The notes under the pieces were generated by a model, which was not told where the DNA came from, made no database searches, and worked only from the letters and a program-made list of their open reading frames with translations. Both the position numbers and the translations under genes were made by a program. Below are positions 9,401 to 21,400 of a stretch of 64,000 nt of DNA, piece after piece. Position 1 is the first letter of the stretch; each line of letters starts with the position of its first letter. Origin of the DNA: Lucinisca nassula (lineage: Eukaryota > Mollusca > Bivalvia > Lucinida > Lucinidae); NCBI GenBank assembly GCA_963580285.1, contig OY757024.1, positions 124,248,045 to 124,312,044 on the forward strand. The letters run 5' to 3'.

Positions 9401-12400
9401 TTGGTTTAGCTTTTACAAGCACATTTATAGATTCTTAAAGCTTCTTGACTTCTTCATTCATATTACATACAAGCTCAAAAGATATATCAGAGGGTGGCGC
9501 TGGCCGGGGGGTATACAGGACCCTCTGGTCGCTTTCTCTAGTTATACCCTCTGGCATACCAAGTATTTCAGAGGGTATATGGTTTTCATCTTTCTGTCTG
9601 TTCATCCGTTTGTTAGTTTGTTCTTTCGTTAGTTTCAAATGGTTATATCTCAATAGTCCTTGGTTACAGTGTAATCATATTTGGCTTTTGTAATACTGTG
9701 TTAAATGTTTTCAAATGTTTATGTCTCAACAAACACTTATCACAGAGCATTCATATTTACAACTTGGGAACCTGGGAAGGTCTTCTGAGATTTTAAAGAG
9801 ATATGCTCCTGGGTTCATACCTGGGGCTAATATGCTATATGCATTTCCATTATGTTAATAAGTTATAGACATAATAGGTTATGTGATATTGGTTCAAGTG
9901 TAAAAGGGTGAAGGTCATGGTGACCTACGTTTCACGGTCCAGGGATTTTCCTTACATCTTGAAGATTATTTGTTAGAGAAATGTAATACCTGGGATATTA
10001 TGACAGGCATAAATAAGAGTCATGAAAGCTATTTCATGTTCATTCTCTCCCTTCCTCTGATTCACAAATTGCAGATGTCAGTTGCTGGCAAAAGAATGTT
10101 TGTTTGTTTGATAATTTGAATGAAGTTTAATGTCCCCGTCAACACCATTTAGGTCAGTTTGAGATGTTGCTTCCAATTCTGGGATCTCCAAAATGACCTA
10201 AATAGTGTTGATGAGGATGTTTAACCGCATTTCAATTATTTATTAGGGCCCCGCACTGAAAGTGTGGGTGCCCTTTAGTAATCACTCTGTCCGTCCGTCT
10301 GTCTGTCTGTCTGTCTGTCTGTCCATCCACAAATTTTCCTACTCCTCTGATAGCGCTGCGGGGCCCTAGTCAGTTTCACTGACAGCTCTAGTTTTACCTG
10401 GAAAACATAGGTTGTGGGTACTTGTTAGAATTGCCTCTGTGGGTACTTGTTAGAATTGCCTCATTGAGGCAGATCTAGAGACCACCCACAATTTATGGTG
10501 AGGCAGTTTTAACAAACACCCATAATCTATGTTTCTGGGAGAAATATGGAAAATATCACACATTTTCAGAAGAAAGTTATTTTTTTAGCCATGAAAGACT
10601 TTACTATATTGTAAAGATTCCTGAATAAAATAATAATTACACACATCTAATTACCATAGATTTGATACTGCTCAGAACTGCACACATAAAATATCACGGG
10701 GGCCTGTTGGTCAAAACTAACAATGTTATAAGTTAACGAATCGTTAAAACTTTTATCATTTAATTTGGCGAAAATGCTTATATTTTTTTGCTGAAAAAAT
10801 GTGATCACATTTTTTTCAGCAAAAATATCATCATTTTAGAGAACAGTTAACAATTTGACCACTGTTGAGCTCGTTAAGCTAACGATCCTTTGAACAACTG
10901 GACCCAGTTAAGGCCTTGGTGCCAATTACATCTGAAAGTAGACGGGCCTCCGTGGCCTAGTGGATAAGAGCGCTGGCTCTTAGTCATTAGGTCTCTCACC
11001 GCCGTAGGTTCGAGCCTCGCTCGGGCCACGTGTGAGACGCCATGTTCTGCAACGGACGGTCAGGTGGTTTTTCTCCGGGTACTCCGGTTTTCGCCCACCT
11101 CTGATTAACGATCGGCTCGATATGAGTGAAATAATCTTGAAAGGGCCGTAAAACCCAAACCAAAAAAAAAACAAAAACATCTGAAAGTAATTGATTACAT
11201 TACAATTACTTTACCCTAAAAATGTAATTGATTAAATTACAATTACAACATCATATACAATTACTTTTGCAATGTAATTGATTAAATTACAATTAATTTT
11301 GCAATGTATTATCTAGAAGTACTACAGGTATGACACTATAACTCATGTTAAACAAATACTACTAATAACAATGAATAGCTGTTCATTGAAACTACATGTT
11401 TAAAATGAAGCACAATCTCAAACAAACTTAATTCAAAACTAAATATCTGTAAGCACTCTTTTAGCTTCTGTCAAGTTCTACCAGTACTTTTGAGTTGATA
11501 TAGTAAATGCATCCATTGTGAGCAATGCTCTAGTTCTGAATTAACTTTCCGAATTACCCTTTATCATCATCAGCTTTTCAAAAGTTGCATCTTTCAATCT
11601 ACACAGCCAGACAGGCTGGACAAAAAGTGTAGACCCAGATCAGGCTGCTCATGGAGGAGCAGTCTTCATTGTAGGAGCAGTTTGATCAGTGCCTAGACTT
11701 TTTGCCCAACCTGTCTACATAATTTGGGCACAATTAATAAAATGCAATTAATATTTTCAGATGATCTGTGTGAAGTGTTAGAATTTCTGTATGTAAATCA
11801 GTCTCAATGGTCAATATGTGATTAAAACTAAAATTTATCAACAGGAACCAATAGACAAAATTTGAGTTGATATTGTTTTTCACAGTAACATGACAAACAA
11901 AGAGTGACTGGCAATAGTTATGTACTTTTTCACACCTGAATGTAGATGGTTACTCAACAGAACAATAGATAAATTATAGATACTCATACATTATGCAATT
12001 TACCTGTGGAAAAAAAAGAGAAAAAAACAACAACTGTAAAATATATATAAACAAGATGTGTTTGTGAAACACTGATGCCCCCGGACAGCGCCAATGTTAA
12101 TGTTTTAAAAATTTTTGAAAAAAATAGGTCAAAGGTCAAGTTCAAGGTCACGAGATCAAAAATTATGGTACCACTGGAAAGGTCTTGTGATAAGGTATAC
12201 ACATGTGAAATATGAAAGCTCTATCTATTACCATTCAAAAGTTATGCCCAATGTTAAAGTTTTTGCAGACGGACAAACGGACAAACAGACGGACAGACCA
12301 AAAACTATATGCCCCCGAATCTCTTAGATTCCGGGGGCATAAAAATAGACATCTGAAAAGTTTGTTATAATCACCTAGAAATTTACAAAAAGATATCTTT

Positions 12401-15400
12401 TCTAAGGAGAAATGCATTAAAAAATAAAAGGCAAACAGTGCGTACCCTGATCAGAGTGCTCTTCTAGACAGTCTTGTCTGAGTATGCACTGTTTGACCAG
12501 GCCTGTCTGTCCAATACCTTAGGATCATTATGGTAGTTGATAAAAATACTATGACTGCACAGCTTTACCCCATTCTCTGTTCTATCCATACCTTACACAC
12601 TTTAAAGGGAGACAACTATATGATCAACTTTATTATAGCCCCGCTTTGAAAAAGTGGCGCTATATTGGATTTGCCATGTCCTTCTGTCATTCCGTGATTC
12701 CGTTAATTTGTGTTGGCTCCATAACTTTGTATCTGCTTAACATATTTTCATGAAACTTCACACAAATGTTAAACACCATAAGACAATGTGCAGAGCGAAG
12801 GAATTATAACTGTGGATTGCCTACTTTTGGAGTTATTGCCCTTTGAACATTGAAAAATGGCAATTTTAATTGTGTCCGCTTCATAACTCGAAAACCGTTT
12901 GAGATATTTTTAGGAAACTTCACACAAATGTTAAGCACTATTAGACGATGTGCAGAGCGCAGGAACCATAACTCTGCATTGCTTATTTTTGGAGTTATTG
13001 CCCTTTGAACATTGAAAAATGGCAATTTTAACAGTGTCCGCTTCATAACTCGAAAACCGTTTGAGATAATTTCATGAAACTTCACACAAATGTTAAGCAC
13101 TATGAGACAATGTGCAGAGCGCAAGAACCATAACTCTGGTTTTCGTATTTTCTGTGTGTCTGTCTGTGTGTCTGTCTGTGTCTGTTAACAATTTTCGTGT
13201 CCGCTCCATAACTTTAAAACCCATTCACATATTTTCATGAAACTTCACACAAACATTAAACACCATGAGATGGTGTGCAGAGTGCAGGAACCATAACTCT
13301 GGATTGCCTAATTTTTGAGTTATTTCCCTTTGAATATTGAAAAATATCAATTTTAGCCGTCCTTGCTCGATAACTCAAAAACCGTTTGAGATAATTTTAT
13401 GAAACTTCACACAAATGTAAAGCACCATATTACGTGTGCAGAGCGCAGGAACCCAAACTCTGGATTGTCTACTTTTTCAGTTATAGGCTTTTGAATATTA
13501 AAAAATGGCAATTTTAACTATGTCCGCTCCATAACCGTTTCTGATATTTTCATGAAACTTCAAATAAATGAAAAGCACCTTGAGATGATGTGCAGAGTGC
13601 AGGAACCATAACTCTGGTTTGCCTACTTTAGGAGTTATTGCCCTTTGAACATTTAAAAAGGCAATTTTGACTGTGTCGGCTCCATAACTCACAAACCATT
13701 TGAGATATTTTCATGACACTTCACACAAGTGTAAAGCACCATGACAATGTGCAGAGCGCAGGAACCCTGACTCTGATTTGCCTACTTTAGGAGTTATTAC
13801 CCTTTGAACATTGAAAAATGGAAGATGAAATTTAGTATAAACATGGACATTCTGGTAATGTATCATGCTCATTGAAATGAGGGACAAGGGCTCACAACTC
13901 TTAGAGTTTTTCCAGATAGTGTAAAATTTTCAACAGTTATTTCTTGTTCATAACTGTTTTCTCTGCAGCTTAAATAACTTTCTTCTCTGACAGCGCTGAA
14001 GCGGGGCTATAGTCAGATCCTCTGACAGCTCTAGTTTGCACTTGTGCAGTCTTTATAAGCTGATTTGAAAAACATTCAGCACATCCATTAACTTTTATGA
14101 AAGGTAACAGTTTGAAATGTTTAATTGCAGTTTATAAGGAATTACTGATATTATGATGAGTATACATGCTAGCAAAAGTATATAAAAGGATTGGTCTGAT
14201 GTCCAGAAACCTGATATTTTTTCACCAATTCACAATTTATACATCTATATGAACAGAAATGTAATCAAATTGTAATCAGAAAATAATCATGATTACAGGC
14301 CAAAATATGGAAGTAATTGATTAAATTAAATTACTTGTAATCAGAAAAATGTCTGATTACTGATTACATCAGATTACTTAAAAATATGTAATTGATTACA
14401 ACTGATTACGATTACAGATTATGATTACCCCAAGCCTACTCAGTTAACTTGCAGGTAGTGCCTAGTCTTATTTGGACCACTGGCCTTCTTGAGTCAGTCA
14501 GTGGAATGACATATAAATACATTCTAAATGTTTGCCCTGTTGTTTGTTTCAGAGTGGTTACTACATGCCGAAGGTAGATGTGATTCGCCGTGACTACCAG
14601 GTGGTTCAGCCACCACTGGAGGACCTCCAGTTTGCTGGCATCAACATTATGATGGAGTGTACTGGCTTCAACACATACAGACTAGAGAAGAGAGCACCAA
14701 TCAAGCAGTTCATAGGTAGGAGAAAAAAAAACTACAGTCGAGCTTCAATGGCTCGAAAACCTTTGGGACCTCGAAAATATTTTCGAGACAGGGGTAGTTC
14801 GAGCCACTGGGGTTACTGTCAGGAGGCATAACGAAATACTTTTAAGACATCTTTTCGGTGTTCTATAATGAATATGTATGCTGTGTGTCCTCATTAGAAT
14901 CGCCTCATTGAGGCGATTCTAATGAGTACACACAGCATGCATTTGCAAGATAAAAGACTAAAATCTGCTTAATTATCCCCCACTATTTCTTATGTAGAGG
15001 ATTTTGCTAGGGGCTCAAGAATGGGTTCGACTCATCCATAGTAAACGAGCCAACGGTGTTTGAGCCATCGAAGTTCTACTGTACATATGAAAAGTATTTA
15101 TAGAGGATCTTACATGAGTGTTTATGTATTATTGAATTTATTAAACTTTTTGGGGAAAAGGGATAAAATGCTAGGCATTGCCAAGCATTTTATCCCTTTT
15201 CCTCGATGAGTTTAATAAATTCAATGTATCATTGAATATATTAGATGAGTTGGGGGAAAGGGATACAATGCGAGGCATTGCTGAGCATTTTATCCCTTTT
15301 CCTCAACTGGTTTAATAAATTCAATAATACATGAACACGAATGCAAGATTCTATTTATCATATGACATTTAAAATGCATTTTATTCACGATTGTTTTACG

Positions 15401-18400
15401 AAAATGTCAATATTCCGCCATTTGTAAATGCGCATCGTTAAGGACGTCGAACATGTAAGGTTATGGAGCATATCTAACTGATTTGCATATTTAATCCACA
15501 AGTGGATTGTAAAATTTATTAGATGACATTATTACATTCTCAGACGCGATGTCATATGATAAATAGTTTTCTTATTTTTGCATAAAAATATGTTGGCACT
15601 CATTAGAAGTAGCCCAATCTATTTCTCCAAGCCCTAAACGGTGGTTGTGGGGGGCTGTTATTATTTGTGAATTGTCTGCTGAAATGTTAAGCATTATCTT
15701 CAGGTTAACACATCCGTGAAATGAACATCCCACCAACCCCACTTTGTATAGAGTGAAGTTTATTGGGGTAGTCATTATTTTTTAGCTCACCTGGGCCGAA
15801 GGCTCCAGGGGAGCTTATAGTATAGTGGGTCCTCCGTCGTCCGTCGTCCGTCCGTCCACACTTTTGAGCAGCTATATCTCTGTATCCTGCAGGCTGATCT
15901 CAATCTTTTCTCACCTGTAGCATGCCTCTGGTGGGGCATTGATGACATAAACTTTTTTTTGAAATCGCTCTAAAACTTTGGTTCCTATGGCAACCACAAG
16001 GTCCCATAGACTTACTATGGGAAAATGCTTGTCATCACCGTAGCGCCTTCAGTTTTGATCGGATCTTTCTGAAACTTATATGTAAGGTGACTGGGGATAA
16101 AAACTCGGATGAGTTCGAAAACCGGCCAAGTCGGCCCATTATTCATAGAGTTACGTCCCTTTGATTGCTGAAAATGCCCATTTTCGACCTTGTCATCACC
16201 GTAGCCCCTTCAGTTTTGATCGGATCTTTCTGAAACTTATATGTAAGGTGGCTGGGGATAAAACCTCGGATGAGTTCGAAAACCGGCCAAGTCCGCCGAT
16301 TTATCATAGAGTTACGTCCCTTTGATTGCTGAAAATGCCGATTTTTGACCTTGTCATCACCGTAGCCCCTTCAGTTTTGATCAGATCTTTCTGAAACTTA
16401 TATGTAAGGTGGCTGTGGATAAAATCTCGGATGAGTTCGAAAACCGACCAAGTCGGCCCTTTTATCATAGAGTAACGTCCCTTTGATTGCTGAAAATGCT
16501 GATTTTTGACCTTGTCATCACTGTAGCCCTTTCAGTTTTGATCGAATCTTTCTGAAACTTATATGTAAGGTGGCTGGGGATAAAATCTTGGATGAGTTTG
16601 AAAACCAGCCAAGTTGGTCCATTTATCACAGAGTAACATCCCTTTGATTGCTGAAAATGCCGATTTTTGACCTTGACATCACCGTAGCCCTTTCAGTTTT
16701 GATCGGATCTTTCTGAAACTTATATGCAAGGTGGCTGGGGATAAAACCTCGGATGAGTTCGCATACCGGCAAAGGTGGCCTATTTATCATAGAGTTAGGT
16801 CCCTTTGATTGCTGAAAATGTTGATTTTTGACCTTGTCCACACTGTAGCCCCTTCAGTTTTGATCGGATCTTTCTGAAACTTATATGTAAGGTGGCTGGG
16901 GATAAAACCTCGGATGAGTTCGAAAACCGGCCAAGTTGCCCCATTAACTATATAGTTATGTCCCTTTGATGGCTGAAAATGTCGATTTTTTACCTTGTCA
17001 TCACCGTAGCCCCTTCAGTTTTGATCGAATCTTTCTGAAACCTATATGTAAGGTGACTGGAGATAAAACCTAGGATGAGTTTGAATACCGGCCAAGTTGG
17101 CCCATTTATCATTGATTTACGTCCCTTTGATTGCTGAAAATGCTGATTTTTGACCTTGTCATCACCATAGCCCCTTCAGTTTTGATCGGATCTTTCTGAA
17201 ACTTATATGTAAGGTGGCTGGGGATAAAATCTTGAATGAGTTCGAAAACAGGCCAAGTCAGCCCATTTATCATAGAGTTCTGTCCCTTTGATGGCTGAAA
17301 ATGTTGATTTTTGACCTTGTCATTACTGTAGCCCCTTCAGTTTTGATCGGATTTTTCTGAAACTTATATGTAAGGTGGCTGGGCATGAAACCTCGGATGA
17401 GTTCGAAAACTGGCCAAGTCGGCTCATTTATTTTAGAGTAACATCCCTTTGATTGCTAAAAATGCCAAATTTTGACCTTGTCATCACCGTAGCCCCTTCA
17501 GTTTTGATCGGATCTTTCTGAAACTTATATGTGAGGTGGCTGGGAATAAAATCTTGGATGAGTTTGAATACTGGCCAAGTCTGATCGGATCTTTCTGAAA
17601 CTTACATGTAAGGTGGCTGGGAATAAAACCTCAGGTGAGTTCGAATACCGTGCAAGTCGGCACATTTATCATAGAGTGACGTGCCTTTGATTGCTGAAAA
17701 TGCCTATTTTCGACATTGTTATCACTGCTGCCCCTTTAGTTTTGAACGGATCTTCATGAAACTTACAAACAAGGAAGTCAGGCAGAAAGCTTTGAGGAGT
17801 TTGAAAACTCTCGTTTTTGAACTTGTCATCACCATAGCCACTTCAGTTTAGATAGGATCTTCTTAGCAAGTCAGGAATAAAAGCTTGAATGAGTTTGAAA
17901 ACCGGTGAGGTCAGCCTGTTTATCATAGAGTTAAATTCTACTTGATTTTCAGAAAATGCACACCCTGTCATCACCATGTCCTTCCATAAAGCCTTCAGTA
18001 AAGGTTGGCACTTCCTTAAACTTTGAATCTGTTAGCTCAGGTGAGCGATACAGGACCAAGCTAGCTTGGTCCTCTTGTTTTAATTTTGTTCAAGAACATA
18101 CACAGCAGGTATTTATTAGACCTGCCTTGATGAGGCAGTTCTAAAGAGCACCCAAATCTATGTTTGGACTATAAATAAGAAAAATATATAGAGGATCTTA
18201 TATGAGTGTTCATGTATTATTGAATTTATTAAACGAGTTGAGGAAAAGGGATAAAATGCGAGGCTTGCCGAGCATTTTATTCCTTTTTCTCAACAAGTTT
18301 AATAAATTCAATAATACATGAGCACGAATGCAATATTCTATTTATCATATGACATTTTATTCACGATTGTTTACAAAAATATCAATATTCCGCCATTAGT

Positions 18401-21400
18401 AAACGCGACGTCGTTAAGAACGTCGTACATGTAACGTTACGGGACGTATCTAGCTAATTTGCATATTTAATCCACTAGTGGATTATCCAAAATAATGCAT
18501 GGCGTTATTACACTCTCGGACGCGACGTCATATGATAAAAAACATTTTCATCTGCAAAGACAAGCAAGATGCCACTTCAGCTTACAGGTGTGACATCTTA
18601 ACCCTTATCTTGCTGTTCACGACAACTCCTATCTTTGCAAACAGTGTAGATCCAGATCAGATGGCTTCTGAAGAGGTCTTATCTTGCTGTTCATGACAAC
18701 TCCTATCTTTGCAAACAGTGTAGATCCAGATCAGATGGCTTCTGAAGAAGTCTTATCTTACTGTTCACGACAACTCCTATCTTTGCAAACAGTGTAGATC
18801 CAGATCAGATGGCTTCTGAAGAAGTCTTATCTTGCTGTTCATGACAACTCCTATCTTTGCAAACAGTGTAGATCCAGATCAGATGGCTTCTGAAGAAGTC
18901 TTATCTTGCTGTTCAGGACAACCCCTATCTTTGCAAACAGTGTAGATCCAGATCAGATGGCTTCTGAAGAAGTCTTATCTTACTGTTCACGACAACTCCT
19001 ATCTTTGCAAACAGTGTAGATCCAGATCAGATGGCTTCTGAAGAAGTCTTATCTTGCTGTTCATGACAACTCCTATCTTTGCAAACAGTGTAGATCCAGA
19101 TCAGATGGCTTCTGAAGAAGTCTTATCTTGCTGTTCAGGACAACCCCTATCTTTGCAAACAGTGTAGATCCAGATCAGATGGCTTCTGAAGAAGTCTTAT
19201 CTTGCTGTTCACGACAACCCCTATCTTTGCAAACAGTGTAGATCCAGATCAGATGGCTTCTGAAGAAGTCTTATCTTGCTGTTCACGACAACTCCTATCT
19301 TTGCAAACAGTGTAGATCCAGATCAGATGGCTTCTGAAGAAGTCTTATCTTGCTGTTCAGGACAACCCCTATCTTTGCAAACAGTGTAGGCTCAGATCAG
19401 ATGGCTTCTGAAGAAGTCTTATCTTGCTGTTCACGACAACTCCTATCTTTGCAAACAGTGTAGATGCAGATCAGATGGCTTCTGAAGAAAGCCATCTGAT
19501 CAGGTGCTACACTATTTGGCATTCAGTTTATGAATTTGTAGGAATTAAGTACATCAAGTAATTTGATTGGTTGATAGACAGAAATGTTTGTGGCTTAAAT
19601 GAATATTCAGCAAGATAAGGGTTAATTGGACAGGTTTTTCAAGGAAAAATACTGTCCTTTAGAATAGCGATGTCTGTGCGGGCGGGCAGCTGGGCGTCCG
19701 CGTCCCCATTTACCTTTTGGTTAACCTTTTTTCAAAAACCCTTCCATAATGCCATTTGGCATTTCTTGAAAATTTTTCTCTGAAATATAGAAAAAATAAA
19801 AATTTCCATCTGCTCTATAATTTTCTGTAGTACAAGTACTTGAGGGTTAGACAACCATAGCCCCAGATAGGAGTGGATATCAATATTCTTTTTTCCTTAT
19901 TTCCGCACAATGGTTGTAGACCGTGATCAGACTGTTCCTTCAGCAGTCTTTAAGCCCCCTTCAGGGTCCACACTGTTTAAATGTATGCAAAAATATTTTT
20001 GGAAAAATTACAAGCAGACGCAGCAGACGACATAAACTCTCAGATTCAGTTTTCATGGCAGGGTAATCGATTTAAGCCCCCATATTTGTGTTTCTTTCCC
20101 TTAGGTGTCTCTGATGGGAGCTTCATTCCTGATCATTGCCTTCAGTCCTATTTTATCTGTGTCTGTACTGTTTGCTTAGGCCTGTCCCTCCAATTACAGT
20201 AGATATTTCCAAACCTCGGGAACTCAGAGCAACAGGAACTTTAGCTTATTCACGATTCTGATCAGTCCAGACATCTTTCAGGTCAGAGACCACTATATGG
20301 AATCCATAATCATGAAAGATATTTAAACCTCGCATATGTATTGTCTATCTATCTACTGTTACTGAGATAGGTCACCTTTGACCATTACTAGCAGTTGTAC
20401 AATTCATACCCTCCAGATTTGCAGGTTGAAAACCTACTCAGTTATATGAGGTATTGTGATCAGTCGCGGTGCATTGTGCACAGTCAAACAATTTGCTTTA
20501 AATGCGAACTTCACCTAAACCTTTTAGTCAATTTGATTCAAACTTCACAGGAATGTTGCCTGCTTGGCTATGAACTATATGGCTGACATAGCTAAAAATA
20601 TAAACACTTAAGCCAGTTTTATTCAAACTTTACAAGACTGTTGCCCAGGTGATTATCTATTAAAGTGGAACAGTTTTGTTTCGTGGAATGGCTGTTACCT
20701 ACATGGCTTAACAGAAGCTTTTTTATCCCCACACTTTTCGAAGAAAAAGTGGGGATATTGTAATGGTCTTCGTCGTCCGTCCGTCCGTCCATCAGTCTTT
20801 TCCAATAACTCCTCCGAGACGGTTATAGATAGAAACTTGAATCTTTGGGACCCATAGATCTTTGGTCTGGGGAGTGCATGACACTTTCGGAATTTTGATC
20901 ACACCCCTAAGGGTGGGCCCAGGGGATGGGGCCTGTGGGGGAAAAAAAAATAAAAATTTCCAGAACATGGTCGTGTAACATATCAAAGCGAACGACATGA
21001 TGAGTAGATTATGTAGTGGGGTGGGGATATGCGATGGCATGCCATCAACTGCGCAATTCTAGTTTCTGTTTGTATTAGAGTTTAATGGCCCAGTCAACAC
21101 TATTTTAGGTCATTTTTGAGCCAGTCAGTTAACCTATCCACACATTCCTGGGCAGGCTTATACGAAAGCGGTTAACCAGTACAGTGCACATTCTTTTGCC
21201 AGAAACTGAAAACTGCCCTTCTGGAATCAGCGGAAGGGAGAGAATGGCTCTAGAAAGGATGTCATGATCAATCTCCATGAAAGAATGTTGCCAACCCCGG
21301 CAGGTATCAAACCCATGTCCTCCTGATCACCAGTCTGACTGAGCTACCGAGGCCAGCTAGCTATGTGATAATTTGACATCAGGTGAGCAAACCAGGGCCA

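Larger units (their letters stand above)
10912..14437. mobile_element. Shell of a degenerate DNA transposon with ATTAC-rich ends (tentative)
   Basis: AAGTAATTGATTACATTACA, AATTAC and GTAATTGATTAAATTAC repeats at ~11185-11300 face similar GATTACAACTGATTACGATT and ACCCCAAGCC sequence at ~14260-14437. The outermost CCTTGGTGCCAATTAC and the complement GGCTTGGGGTAATC look like a decayed pair of terminal repeats. Between them lie a SINE A, solo hairpins (~11612-11715, ~12425-12510) and two pearl-like elements. No transposase is seen, so the assignment is inference. Confidence 0.4.

Noticed and set aside
10941..11030. tRNA gene with a GTGGCCTAGTGGATAAGAGC A box
   Set aside because: Head of SINE A with body, tail and 13-bp TSD.
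12804..13692. Minus-strand frames with repeated NICVKFHENISNGF-like peptides
   Set aside because: Core repeats of the element at 12635-14034.
18597..19626. CRISPR-like array with 74-bp periodicity
   Set aside because: The whole 74 bp is repeated; it is the amplified arm of a MITE.
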